Origin: Berghia stephanieae
Taxonomy: Eukaryota; Mollusca; Gastropoda; Nudibranchia; Aeolidiidae
Direction: 5' to 3'
Length of the DNA: 64,000 nt
Assembly (NCBI GenBank): GCA_034508935.3
Contig: CM067444.1
Location: forward strand, 81,788,743-81,852,742
Of the stretch, positions 15,966 through 25,684 are shown piece by piece. How positions within the stretch are numbered: the stretch's first letter is position 1; each line of letters begins with the position of its first letter. The position numbers and the translations under genes were made by a program. The notes under the pieces are model-generated. The model had not been told where the DNA came from and ran no database searches. It worked only from the letters and a program-made list of their open reading frames with translations.

Positions 15966-16813
15966 TACAGTGCAGTCCTGATAATTCGAATTGGGTGGGA
16001 AAAGCAAATGACTTCTATTTATCAGAATTCGATTTGTCTCCAAACAAGGGAAATAGACTGCTTGAGTAGAAAGCTAAGTTGTACAACAAAGAAAGAAAGA
16101 CTGCACATTGTTGTACCCTTGTTGTACACGTATGCTTTGGCCCTGGCCAAGCCGTGCCCTGGCCCTTACACTTACAAGCTACACAAAAGCAGAGTAGTAG
16201 TTAACACTGCATGCTGTGTAGGCCCTCTACTTCTAGATCTAGATCCATCGATCAATAAAGAAAGACAGCACAGAAGAGAAAGAGAAACGCGTGGAGTGGG
16301 GTGTGGCCTATGATTGTTCGTGCCGTGTATTGGTCAGCTTGTGGTTATCACTGTGTGTTAGATCTATTTATAACCAACCCCCTTTGTTAGCCAGCGGCCA
16401 GCAGACCACAAGTTAGTCTTCGTGATGAGAGCGCGAGAAGGAGAGAGGGATGACGCGAGACAGCTGGTCAATTTGGAGAAAGAAGAGAGATGGCGGGTGG
16501 GACGGAGAGGGAACAACACGCCATTACATGCCTCAGGGGTCTAGTTATTATTATTATTAGTCAGCTCAGTCATTAAAACGCGCGGGAGGGTGGATACGGA
16601 GAACAGGCAGTTCGTTATGACCTTCCAGAGTTTGTTTTTTTAGTGATGGGCAAGCACTTGCACTTTGAATAAAGAGAATAACGACTGTTCGAATTCGAAT
16701 TAACCATGAATATTTTATATAGAAAAAGAAGAAAATAATTCATTACATCGTATTTTCTTCGATTTAAAAGAAATTCGGTTAATCAGATTTCGAATTATCT
16801 GGACTGGACTGTA
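15966..16813. mobile_element. pogo/Tigger-type MITE
   Basis: The left end TACAGTGCAGTCCTGATAAT and the right end, read in reverse complement (TACAGTCCAGTCCAGATAAT), match over about 25 bp with few differences. TA lies at both extremes. CAGT-starting ends with a TA duplication are typical of pogo/Tigger elements. The 848-bp interior has no transposase. It lies between two pieces of repeat C, so it probably inserted into that repeat cluster. Confidence 0.75.
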
Positions 16814-17255
16814 TGTTAATGTCTGAGAAACACTCTTTGGTGGTCTCAACCTAGATGCAAGGAGGGATTGCTTTTGGATCTACCTTTGTTCTTTATTTGA
16901 ACTAGTTCATTTTTCTTGGGTGCTGTCTGTTTTTGTCTTGGAATGGGATTACTTGGTTTTGTCCCATTCCGGACGAGAGGGAAATGGTCAAATGTGTGGT
17001 ATCAGTTTAGGAAGATATTTTTTTTTCCCTTGTAAATCATCCATCGCTCTCTCTCTCTCACTCAAACTCCCTCATTCACTCAGATTAAGTTTATTCATTG
17101 ATTTAAATTATCAATTATAAAATTGCTAGTACTAGTATAGTCTAATTGTCCCTCATTAAATGTTGTGCTATTTATTTCGTATTTTCTCCTTTTTACTGGC
17201 ACTGGCACAGATATTACCTAAATGTATTGCATGCCGTAAAACCCATAAAAACAAG
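16814..17255 (+). repeat. Repeat C, copy 3
   Basis: Includes TTGTCTTGGAATGGGATTAC, CAAATGTGTGGTATC, and the 3' module ACTGGCACTGGCACAGATAT, ATGCCGTAAAACCCATAAAA. It is more decayed than copies 5 and 6 and follows the pogo-like MITE directly. Confidence 0.65.
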
Positions 17256-17456
17256 CATACTTTTCCTGGCACTTAAATAATCCATGTTCGTGTTGCAAGT
17301 GCTGTTAAACCTCTGACAACAAACAGATGCTTCTGTCATTGGTTTAATGGAATATTGGTTGTTAAAAAAGCCTTTAAATCCATCCATCCTAATGTGTAAC
17401 AGTAATAGAGTGTATTTTATTACATTTACAGGTTGTATTGAAATTATAATACAAAC

Positions 17457-17457
17457 G

Positions 17458-17513
<56 letters not shown>
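17457..17513. repeat. (TA)n microsatellite abutting the Penelope-like element
   Basis: Dinucleotide run that ends exactly where the left arm of the Penelope-like element begins. Confidence 0.95.
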
Positions 17514-17519
<6 letters not shown>

Positions 17520-17545
17520 TAAAATATTTACCACAATGTTTGGGG

Positions 17546-17591
17546 CAGTCTACATCAATGTTTCAGGCTTAATTTGCCATCTTCAGGACTG
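17546..17591 (-). ncRNA. Hammerhead ribozyme motif, left arm
   Basis: Reverse complement of the right-arm motif at 19023-19068, identical over its 46 bases: stem I CAGTC/GACTG, core CTGAAGA, stem II GGC/GCC, GAAAC, short stem III, cleavage triplet GTA. Described in detail under the right-arm copy. Confidence 0.65.
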
Positions 17592-17599
17592 AGTTGTTT

Positions 17600-18130
17600 T
17601 GTTGATTGTTGTTGTTTCTTGAAGTGGTTCCGGTTTGAAGTTAATTAAGAGGAATTTGCGCCGATGGGGACACTTTCCGTAGATCTCACTTTTCATGTTG
17701 AGTGTGGCTTCATGAGGTTGTTTGATTATAGTATATTTTTCTTCCAGGCATAAGCTACATTGTTTTGATGTTGGTGTGTATCCTGTTGCTTTAGATAAAA
17801 TTTTCCATGAAATGTTGTGGTCTATTTTGTTGTCTTTTAATTTCCAAATATGTTCGCTGAGTTTTGTGGATGTTTTTTTGTTAGTGTTTCTAAATGTTGA
17901 GGTGTGGAGGTTGTATCTTGTTTTGAAATTATTTTCTGTTAGTCCTACATATTTTTCTTGCTTGTTTGTTTTAGTTTCTGTGACTGTGGCTTGGTAAATT
18001 AAACTTGATTCTAAGCATTGTTTGTTTAGCGGGCAATGTTCTTTATTTCTGCAGTTGCATTTTCTAGTGGGTGGGTTTTGCTCTTGTCGGTGGTTTATTA
18101 ATATTTTTTTGTTGTGGCTTGAAATTATTT
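17600..18130 (-). pseudogene. Penelope-like endonuclease (GIY-YIG type) region
   Basis: Minus-strand translation gives a Cys/His cluster (CNCRNKEHCPL), then YVGLTENNFKTRYNLHTSTF, KLSEHIWKLKDN, ISWKIL and QCSLCLEEKYTII. This is the expected order of the GIY-YIG endonuclease linked to Penelope-type reverse transcriptase. Its C-terminal end is encoded in the left arm. The related region at 63059-63425 is a second copy. Confidence 0.8.
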
Positions 18131-18133
18131 GTT

Positions 18134-18979
18134 CTATGTTGCGCTACACGAGTAACTTATTTTTATGGTATTCCTGTTGATAATTTTATGTAGCTTGTGG
18201 TTTTTTGGAAAGTGTGTATCAATTAACTTCAGGAACTGCTGTCCTATGTTTGTGCTGACGTTTATGTCGAAAGGTGGGTTGAACCAAGTTATGTGTCGTT
18301 TTCTTGTTTTACGTTCTTCACTTGTGTGTTGGGGTTTACATGAGAGGGAGGCGTCTGTGTATAAAAATGGTGTGTTGTATCCACTTTTTGTGAGTGCTTC
18401 TTTGTAGGGGGTGGCTGCGACGTTGAATATCTCTCTGTTTTCCGAAAGTTTGCTCACCCTCACTGCTATGTTTTTTGGTATGTTTTCAATGACGGGACGG
18501 GGGTGGTTGCTGTTTTTATTAATGTAGCTAATGGTGTTGTTTGGTTTTCTGAACGGTTGGAATGAATTGGATTTTATGTCGAATGTGATGTCGAGGAAGT
18601 CAACTGTTTTTTTGTTTGCTTCTATCGTGATTTTCAAATTGTTGTTTTGGAATATTTTACAGATTTGTTTTTTGATGTTTTCGTTCGCTCTTGGTCGTCT
18701 GTTGGTTATAGCGAGTCCGTCATCTCTATAGAGGCCGATGTATGTGTGTGTATGTTGTTGTGACAGGATGTAGAGTCCGACCAGTTCGCATGTTTCAGCA
18801 CCGTCGAACGAACCCATTGTTACGTCGAAATCATTGTGTCGCTTTGTCCACGGTGTGTTGTCGTAGTATAGTGTGCTGTGCTTGGTGTGTTTGATAATGT
18901 GTTTTTCCTCTTCTGTGATGTTGGTGTATTTTGTTGGAAAGTGTCCCCATCGGCGCAAATTCCTCTTAATTAACTTCAA
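18134..18979 (-). pseudogene. Penelope-like reverse transcriptase, C-terminal part
   Basis: Open for 281 codons on the minus strand. Recognisable pieces are GSFDGAETCELVGLYIL, the catalytic box YRDD (in GLYRDDGLA), VDFLDITFD and SYINKNSNHP, all typical of Penelope-like transcriptases. Its first ~15 codons lie within the inverted arm, so the apparent start is not the ancestral one. The finger region is missing. Confidence 0.85.
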
Positions 18980-19022
18980 ACCGGAACCACTTCAAGAAAC
19001 AACAACAATCAACAAAACAACT

Positions 19023-19068
19023 CAGTCCTGAAGATGGCAAATTAAGCCTGAAACATTGATGTAGACTG
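19023..19068 (+). ncRNA. Hammerhead ribozyme motif, right arm
   Basis: In order: stem I CAGTC (19023-19027), core CTGAAGA (19028-19034), T-GGC/loop/GCC-T stem II, GAAA at 19050-19053, stem III CAT-TG-ATG, GTA cleavage triplet ending at 19063, and GACTG (19064-19068) closing stem I perfectly. All required hammerhead parts are present. A T-T mismatch closes stem II and stem III is minimal. Penelope-like elements are known to carry such minimal hammerheads in their terminal repeats; activity here is not shown. Confidence 0.65.
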
Positions 19069-19164
19069 CCCCAAACATTGTGGTAAATATTTTAAATAAT
19101 AATTCGCTCCATTACTACATGTCGAGCACTTTTCGTACCATATTTGTATCAAACACGATTCAAC

Positions 19165-19178
19165 ATATATATATATAT

Positions 19179-19263
<85 letters not shown>
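19165..19263. repeat. (TA)n microsatellite
   Basis: About 100 bp of alternating TA with one early interruption, 65 bp to the right of the Penelope-like element. Confidence 0.97.
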
Positions 19264-19266
<3 letters not shown>

Positions 19267-19534
19267 TATTGATTGAAAAGCATGCAAATTTAATTTAGAT
19301 GTCCATATCAATTTGATGCATGATATTATGTACGAAAATATTTTATTACAGCTTTTTAATATGTTCAATATCATATCCCTTAGTCAAAATGTTCTCCAGT
19401 CCGATTATTTGCTTTATGGACTCTTTTAATTCGTTAAGATTTCTGTTATTATATGTTACTGATATTGCAATCCATAGATGATTATGACGTGATGTGGGTA
19501 ATATTATTTATTTATTAATCCAAATAAAGCGGGT

Positions 19535-19875
19535 GGTTGGATGGGAGCATCACCCTTGAATCATATACCTATGATGTTCGCATGGGTGTACGATCCGATA
19601 GTGATGTCGTTTCTTCTTCTCTTTACTAGCCTATCCTGCTTCTTTGGTTTGTGATTGTATTTTTGACAGGAGATATTTTTTTTTCTGTAAATCTTCTGCC
19701 TGTTTGTTCTTGGTTATTTATAATTTAGCTTATGATATCTTTGGGTTATGATTTTGATTTACATTTGTACTATTTTTGTTAGATTGCTTGTTTTTTTTTG
19801 TTTCAGCGGTCTCTCATATAACCTCAATTGTGTTGGAAGAGACCTAAAGCAACAACAAACAAACAAAACAATCCA
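19535..19875 (+). repeat. Repeat C', divergent subfamily, copy 1
   Basis: Begins GGTGGTTGGATGGGAGCATC and ends GTTGGAAGAGACCTAAAGCA followed by AACAACAAACAAACAAAAC. The layout parallels repeat C (GACAGGAGATATTTTTTT, TGTAAATCTTCTGCCTG). An almost identical copy lies inverted at 59322-59645, bordered by (AAT)n. Confidence 0.75.
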
Positions 19876-20089
19876 AATAAATCAAGGTTCTATATTCTGT
19901 TGTGCTTTATTATATTATTTTTATATATTCTTTCAAATAATCTTTTTTTTTGTCTTTTTTTTTTTTACAGCTTATAAGCCATTTTGTAAAAAAAAAAAAC
20001 AAAAACAAAACAAAAATTTGGTTTGGACCTCAACACAATAATAACATCTCTGTTTTTGGCTAAAAGTAAAGCTTGACAGAAGGCAGTGG

Positions 20090-20415
20090 GTAAAATTTCC
20101 TTCCTCCCATAGTGGACAGGGAGGCACTTGTCACTTACTGTGTCTTCTATCCCCTTATAGCTTTTTTTTTTCCAATTTGCTTTCTGTCTTTGTCTTGGAA
20201 TGCGATTACTTGGTTTTGTCCTTGGCTGGGAGGAAAATAGTCAAATGTATAGTTATTGTTTTGGGAGATGATATTTTTTTCCCTTGTAAATCATCTCTCT
20301 GTTATGTATTACCTACATATTTGTTATTTTGAATGTATAATGTAATCATTTGTGAGTATGAGCAGTTTGAGAAAATGGCAAACAAATGAAAAATCCCAAA
20401 AGTATTGCAAACACC
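20090..20415 (+). repeat. Repeat C, copy 4 (internally deleted)
   Basis: 5' module CCTCCCATAGTGGACAGGGA, middle GGGAGATGATATTTTTTTCC and CATCTCTCTGTTATGTATTA, then jumps to a degenerate end (AAGTATTGCAAACACCGAAA). Confidence 0.7.
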
Positions 20416-20606
20416 GAAAAAACAAAGAGGAACTTTTTAAGTCACAGACTGGTTGTACTGATAGATTCTTAATGGGATTATACTTTTGTTCTTTGTTTTA
20501 AGTAATTACCTTGTCTTAAATCATGTTTTGCAACATGAACCTAAAAAAAGGTCTTTATGTTGTGTAGTTATGAAATAATTACATTTTGAAAACTAATTTT
20601 AGCTCA

Positions 20607-21158
20607 TGCAACTGGGTGGGGATCCTGACCTCCCATTGAGGGCAGGGAGGGACATACTGTGTCTTCTATCTCCTTATATCTGTTTTCCAACATGCTTTCT
20701 GTCTTTGTCTTGGAATGAGGTTACTTGGTTTTGTCCTGGCCCTTTCCGGAGTCCTGGCTGGGAGGGAAACAGTCAAATGCATAGTTATTGTTTTGGGAGA
20801 TGATATTTTTTTCCTTGGAAATCATCTCTCTGTTATGCATTGTATTATGTTTAGTTTGCATATTATATTATATGATTGGTAAACATTTGAGTGTGTTCCT
20901 CTTAGTTGGGGCCTGTGCTTGTGTCTGGATGAGACTTTTAGGTGATCTCAAATAATTAAGTACATTGATGGTATGCTCTTGGAATCTACATCTGATCCCT
21001 ATTTGTTCCCAGTTCCCCTTTGTCTTACTTTCTCTTGGGTGCTTTAATTGTAATTCTAGAACTTTTTACTATCCCATTTTCTTCCTTTTTACTGGCGCTG
21101 ATATAACCTTAACGTGTTGCAAGCGCCGTAAAACCCTTAAAAACAAACAAAACATTAG
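20607..21158 (+). repeat. Repeat C, copy 5 (full length)
   Basis: Complete from GGTGGGGATCCTGACCTCCC to GTTGCAAGCGCCGTAAAACC and its A/C-rich tail. Close to copy 6, with ~170 bp between them and the same orientation. Confidence 0.8.
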
Positions 21159-21329
21159 CTCATGCAAATGATAATCTATCTATCTGAATGTTTCCAATAT
21201 GCCAAAACATCACGGTACTGATACAGCATTGTTGAAGGTCTGCAATGATATTTTAAACAGCATTGATCAGAAAAAAGGTATGCGTGTTAGTGTGGCACTC
21301 TTGATCATAATGTACTGCTTAAACTCAGC

Positions 21330-21845
21330 ATCCTGGGTGGGGTTCCTGACCTCCCATAGTGGCCAGGGGGGTCCATACTGTGTCTTCTATCCCCTTATAA
21401 CTGTTTTCCAACATGCTTTCTGTCTTTGTCTTGGAATGAGATTACTTGGTTTTGACCTAGCTCGGAGGGAAACAGTCAAATGCATAGTTATTGTTTTGGG
21501 AGATGATGTTTTTTTCCTTGTAAATCATCTCTCTGTTATGTATTATTATATTTGTTATTTTCAATGTATAATGTAAGCATTTGAGTGTATTCCTCTTTGT
21601 TGGATTTTGTGCTTGTGTCCGGATGAGACTTATAGGTGATCTCAAACTAAGTACATTGGTGGTATGCTCTTGGAATCTACATCTGATCCATATTTGTTCC
21701 TAGTCCCCTATGCCTTACTTTTTCTTGGGTGCTTTAATTGTAATTCTATAACTTTTTACTATCCCATTTTCTTCCTTTTTACTTGCGCTGATAAAACCTA
21801 AATGTGTTGGAAGCGCCATAAAACCCTTAAAAACAAAAACAAACA
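21330..21845 (+). repeat. Repeat C, copy 6 (full length)
   Basis: Complete copy in the same orientation as copy 5, sharing long stretches such as TATGCTCTTGGAATCTACAT and CTTGGGTGCTTTAATTGTAA. It ends GTTGGAAGCGCCATAAAACC plus tail. Confidence 0.8.
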
Positions 21846-22890
21846 AACTCAGCATCACAAGCTTTTGGCATACGAGGTCCTGCTCTAAGTTGGTTCATGT
21901 CTTACTTGACATGCAGAAAGCAAACTGTCCAAATTAATAATACATTGTCTATCGACTTTGACTTCATTTAATGTGTTCCACTGTAATTTGTTGTTTCTGG
22001 TACACACAACCCCTTTCAAAAATATTTGTAAATTATCAAATGTCATATCAATTTTATACACTTAATTCCCAATTGTACAAGCAACCCACAGTTCACAAGA
22101 AGTAGAAGCGTGTGGTCCAAAAAATTACAGGTCCCAGGTTTGAGCCACTTTAATTTTTTTTCCTTGAGCAAGATTATTAACCCCAAATTTGTTCACTTTG
22201 GACAATATGGGTGATTCCAGTTGACACCAGACGTTTGTTTGATGGATTATCTGTATAACACTCCTTCATGTAATGCCTTGGACACATCATTTCAAGATGT
22301 TCATCGGAAGGGCTGGTTTTTAAAAAATTATTATCGTCTATTTTATTGAGGTAATCAATGAGAAAAAAAATCTCCCACAAATTTGAGAAAGAGTATTCAC
22401 AAGCCTGGGGATGTGAAAGGCACAAGCAAGCTAAATATTACATACAATTTGTCAGTCACTTTTGTAAAATAAAATAAAACAACAAGAAAGTACATTGGTG
22501 GTATTACATGTTATTTACTGTTATACAAAGGAAATTATTGGTATAGTTAGATTTACAATGACAATTTTCAAGCTAAATCTGTATATATGAGGCTGTGCCA
22601 AAAGGTCGTTTGAGTGACATTTACCACAAAAATACTCCAATATTAAGTTATTTGGGAACACTAAGTGGAAAATAATTCTTTTCATCAGTTTCTCTCCGTT
22701 GATGAAAATTCTAAAATTAACCAAATACTGGCCCTTTAGCTCCAATAGAATAGCAAAAATGGTTTCTCAAAGGTTCAAAAAAGTGTGGGCAGATTATCAA
22801 CTTTATCCACACTTTTTCACCACTTTAAAGCTACTCAAATTTTGATGCTGGATTGTCAGCTAATTATTTATTTTTCACTGTCTTTAATAA
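21846..22890. other. Intergenic, no gene recognised
   Basis: AT-rich sequence. A tRNA-like B-box stretch (CAGGTTTGAGCC) at about 22134 may be a decayed SINE head. No supported exon. Confidence 0.4.
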
Positions 22891-24046
22891 TACAGTAAAA
22901 TTACTTTAAACCGAAAGAAGCTAAACCGAAAAATACCTTAAACCGCAAAGAATTTAATAAATTGTACGAGTTTCTTAATTATCTTTGTACTAATTCTTAC
23001 GATGAACCGAAATACTTCTAAGCAGGACTTTCTTTAAACCGAAACAACTTGAGAGCACCTTCCCTTTTTCTCTCTATATTTTTCTTCAAAAATTCCAGAA
23101 GGAGGCCACACGTAATAATGCCCAACGATATTAAACAGAGCGTAAGTATAAGATGAGAGTGATGGGTGGGGTGGGGGAGGCAAACACTTCAATCACTGCA
23201 CTTGGGCTTGGCCAACACCACAATCGCACAGACTGGAAAAGGAAGACAGTGGGTGACTGACAGGCGAAAAATGAGGAAAGAGGGGGAGTTGAGGTGTAGA
23301 ATAACGCAAGCGAGATGTTCTCGCTCGTGTGTTGATGCTTTGGAACTGACTGGATTTTCAACACGACAAGGAGGGGGGGGGGGGGGGGTAGACAACTCAC
23401 CATTGAAATGCCATTTCATTTCCACTTTGTTTAAATGTGTGTGTGAGGGGGGGGGGGGGGGTTCTATGTAATTAGGCCTTTGAACCTAATGGTTTTTCAA
23501 CAAAAGAGGGATGTGTAGTAGACAGCTTAGCATTGACACGCCTTTTCATTTCCATTTCACTTCACCTCTGATTAGCTGCGCATCATTCATTATCAATTAT
23601 CGCACAAGAACTTTCGATCTTATTTTAGCTTTGCATTTTACTAAAAGTTGTCTAAAAGAAAGCACTGTGCTTACACGTTTCAGTTTAAAATCAAAATACT
23701 ATGTGAAGTCGATGAAAAAAAAGTTGATCAAGACGGAGATATGTAAATTACACGGCATCCCGAACTCAACTCTTTCAACAATTTTGAATTGAAAACGAAA
23801 ACCCCCAAAAATATTTTTAAAACACACAAAATTCTTTTTAAGAAAATTAATGGTTACGAAGACGGCATTTATTCAACAACTTCATTTAACGGGAAACCCG
23901 TGATACGATTAAATGAGAAAATTCCTTAAATAGTTAATACCCTTGAAAAACATTGCAACACGGGAACTTACTTTAAACCAAAATGTCTTTAAACCGAAAT
24001 GGTTTAGAAGGTCCCAAAAATTTCGGTTTAAAGTAATTCTACTGTA
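22891..24046. mobile_element. pogo/Tigger-type element with terminal inverted repeats
   Basis: Ends TACAGTAAAATTACTTTAAA (left) and the inverted TACAGTAGAATTACTTTAAA (right) match over 26 bp with one difference, with TA at both extremes. The TTTAAACCGAAA motif recurs several times just inside each end. Two poly-G runs lie at 23369-23388 and 23449-23461. A broken DNA-binding domain is inside (23655-23795). Length 1.16 kb; non-autonomous now. Confidence 0.85.
23655..23795 (+). pseudogene. CENP-B/pogo-type helix-turn-helix fragment
   Basis: One frame reads FQFKIKILCEVDE and, after a frame change near 23715, another reads KTEICKLHGIPNSTLSTIL then stops. Together they match the N-terminal HTH of pogo/Tigger/Jerky transposases and CENP-B (consensus-like KILxEVExGxKKTEIxxxxGIPxSTLSTIL). 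No DDE catalytic domain remains in the element. Confidence 0.75.
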
Positions 24047-24135
24047 ATAATAATAATAATAAATCATAGGTATAGTGCGCAAAAACCATGAATTCATACT
24101 CTACTCTAAGGCGCTTTACAACAAAACACAAAGGG
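24047..24135 (-). mobile_element. Retroposon 3' tail with (ATT)n end
   Basis: Minus strand reads TGTAAAGCGCCTTAGAGTAG, then GCGCACTATACC, then (ATT)n. This is the L2/CR1-like tail layout also seen in SINE-A and at 40.1 kb. It abuts the pogo-like element. Confidence 0.45.
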
Positions 24136-24947
24136 AAAATAAAAATTAAAACATGAAAGCTTAATTTGAAAAAATTAAACTTAAGTAAAGGCTATTTTAA
24201 CTCTCTTAGGACTAATCCCATAAATATATGAGACCAGTCGCCAGCTGTGTAGACTAATCCCGTTTATATGCGGGATCACACATTGTGAAAATTATTTTTG
24301 TTATGTAAGTGCTCGTGCATGCGTGACTCTTCTTCAACACTAGTTAAACATTTTACTGTTGAATGGTGCAGGACAGTATCGATACTCCATTACTAGTTTC
24401 AATTCTATAGCGATTTAGAGCAAGTCACTCAAGATGGACAAAATGAATTATCTATATTCTTAGTTCTATATCTCAAATGCAACTCAAAAGTGGATTGTGC
24501 TCATGAATGATGTTTTATTAGTTAATTTTGACATTTTTATATTGTTAGGTGTTTTCTCTTAGATTTTATGACTCAAAAACAGTTTTAGAAGTATAATACC
24601 CATTTTATTAATTACAAGTCATTTTCCCGTAATTTTTGCACATTTTCAATAAGTCCCATCATTAAAACTGTAACAGATAGAGTGATGCAGCTTATGTTTT
24701 ATATAATAGTAAATTTCGAACTAATTACTTAACATATTTCATTAATTAGGATAAAACAATAACTTTATGATTAATTTGGTTTTTAAAAACCTCTTTAAAA
24801 AAGTCTTCAACGCTTGTAGAGGTAAGAAAACGTCAGTCTCAAGAGAGTTGAACAGTTCAGTCTTTAAATTGGACTTGTGGTGAATGAGAATGTCACAATA
24901 ACGACCTCTTGGCACAACTTCATATGCACATCTCTCTGTCTCTCTCT

Positions 24948-24989
<42 letters not shown>

Positions 24990-25570
24990 CCATCAATAAT
25001 TAGTATACAGTATATACAATTTTATTGTTCCTCTCAAATTTTAACAATGCACATGGGAAATCACAAGTCCAAATAAGTTTTAAAAGATAATGTGTAACTA
25101 GCCTACACAATAAGATGTATTTTGGGGGGTTTCCTGAGTTATCAAATGTCATAATATAAAATCTGTGTATTCCCGTAATCTATTGGAATTTCAGGTTAGG
25201 TGTTACCTAAATATTCATCATTATCACTTTGATTTGGTGAGTTCATTCCTTTCTGTTTAAATTCCAAAGCTTCAATTTTCTGTCTTTTAATGATTGACCT
25301 CTCTGGACCATGACACAAACAAGAAGGTACAGAAAACTACATGGGAATACAAATCTCTACATAAAACAAAAACATGCTCAGGACTGACTGCTTTCCCCTC
25401 AGCAAATGATCCCAGAAATGGCCTTGGCAAAATTAAGTTGTATTACCTGGGATATGGGACATAGAAAGAAACATGAAAGGGACAATAAATACAAAAGGAT
25501 AGCGGAGACTAAAGACCCTTAAAGTATGACTCCCATAAAATGATCATGTTTAGCTTATAAATACAAATAA
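24136..25570. other. Intergenic 3' of CIP2A, with (CA)n
   Basis: Sequence between the pogo-like element and the CIP2A 3' end. Contains (CA)n at 24951-24987 and no supported exon. A weak inverted pair (AACTCTCTT near 24195 and 24845) was considered as a piggyBac-type MITE but lacks TTAA on the right. Confidence 0.4.
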
Positions 25571-25576
25571 TTTATT
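25571..25576 (-). terminator. AATAAA polyadenylation signal, CIP2A gene
   Basis: TTTATT on the plus strand, i.e. AATAAA on the coding strand, 109 bases beyond the CIP2A stop codon. Confidence 0.55.
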
Positions 25577-25684
25577 AAAATGTAGATGAATTGAAAAAGT
25601 GGAGGTTTTAAAATCCTCCTCCACCACCACCAACAACATCCTCCCCTTCGCCCCCTTAAATCTAAATATCCAGTCCAGTTGACT

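Larger units (their letters stand above)
17514..19100 (-). mobile_element. Penelope-like retroelement with inverted terminal arms, truncated
   Basis: The arms at 17514-17678 and 18936-19100 are ~165-bp nearly identical inverted repeats. Between them, on the minus strand, lie the C-terminal part of a reverse transcriptase (18134-18979) and a GIY-YIG-type endonuclease region (about 17600-18130). Inverted or direct terminal repeats of this kind are known for Penelope-like elements. The 5' part of the transcriptase is missing and the reading frame is interrupted near the transcriptase/endonuclease border, so the copy is dead. Arms this similar suggest a fairly young insertion. (TA)n flanks it on the left and lies 65 bp beyond its right end. 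Confidence 0.85.

Noticed and set aside
17347-17592. Plus-strand frame with Ile-Tyr run near the Penelope-like element
   Set aside because: It spans (TA)n and the antisense of the element's arm; not coding.
24191-24855. Candidate TTAA-type MITE with AACTCTCTT at both ends
   Set aside because: Only about nine bases match, the right side lacks TTAA, and the interior shows nothing supporting an element.
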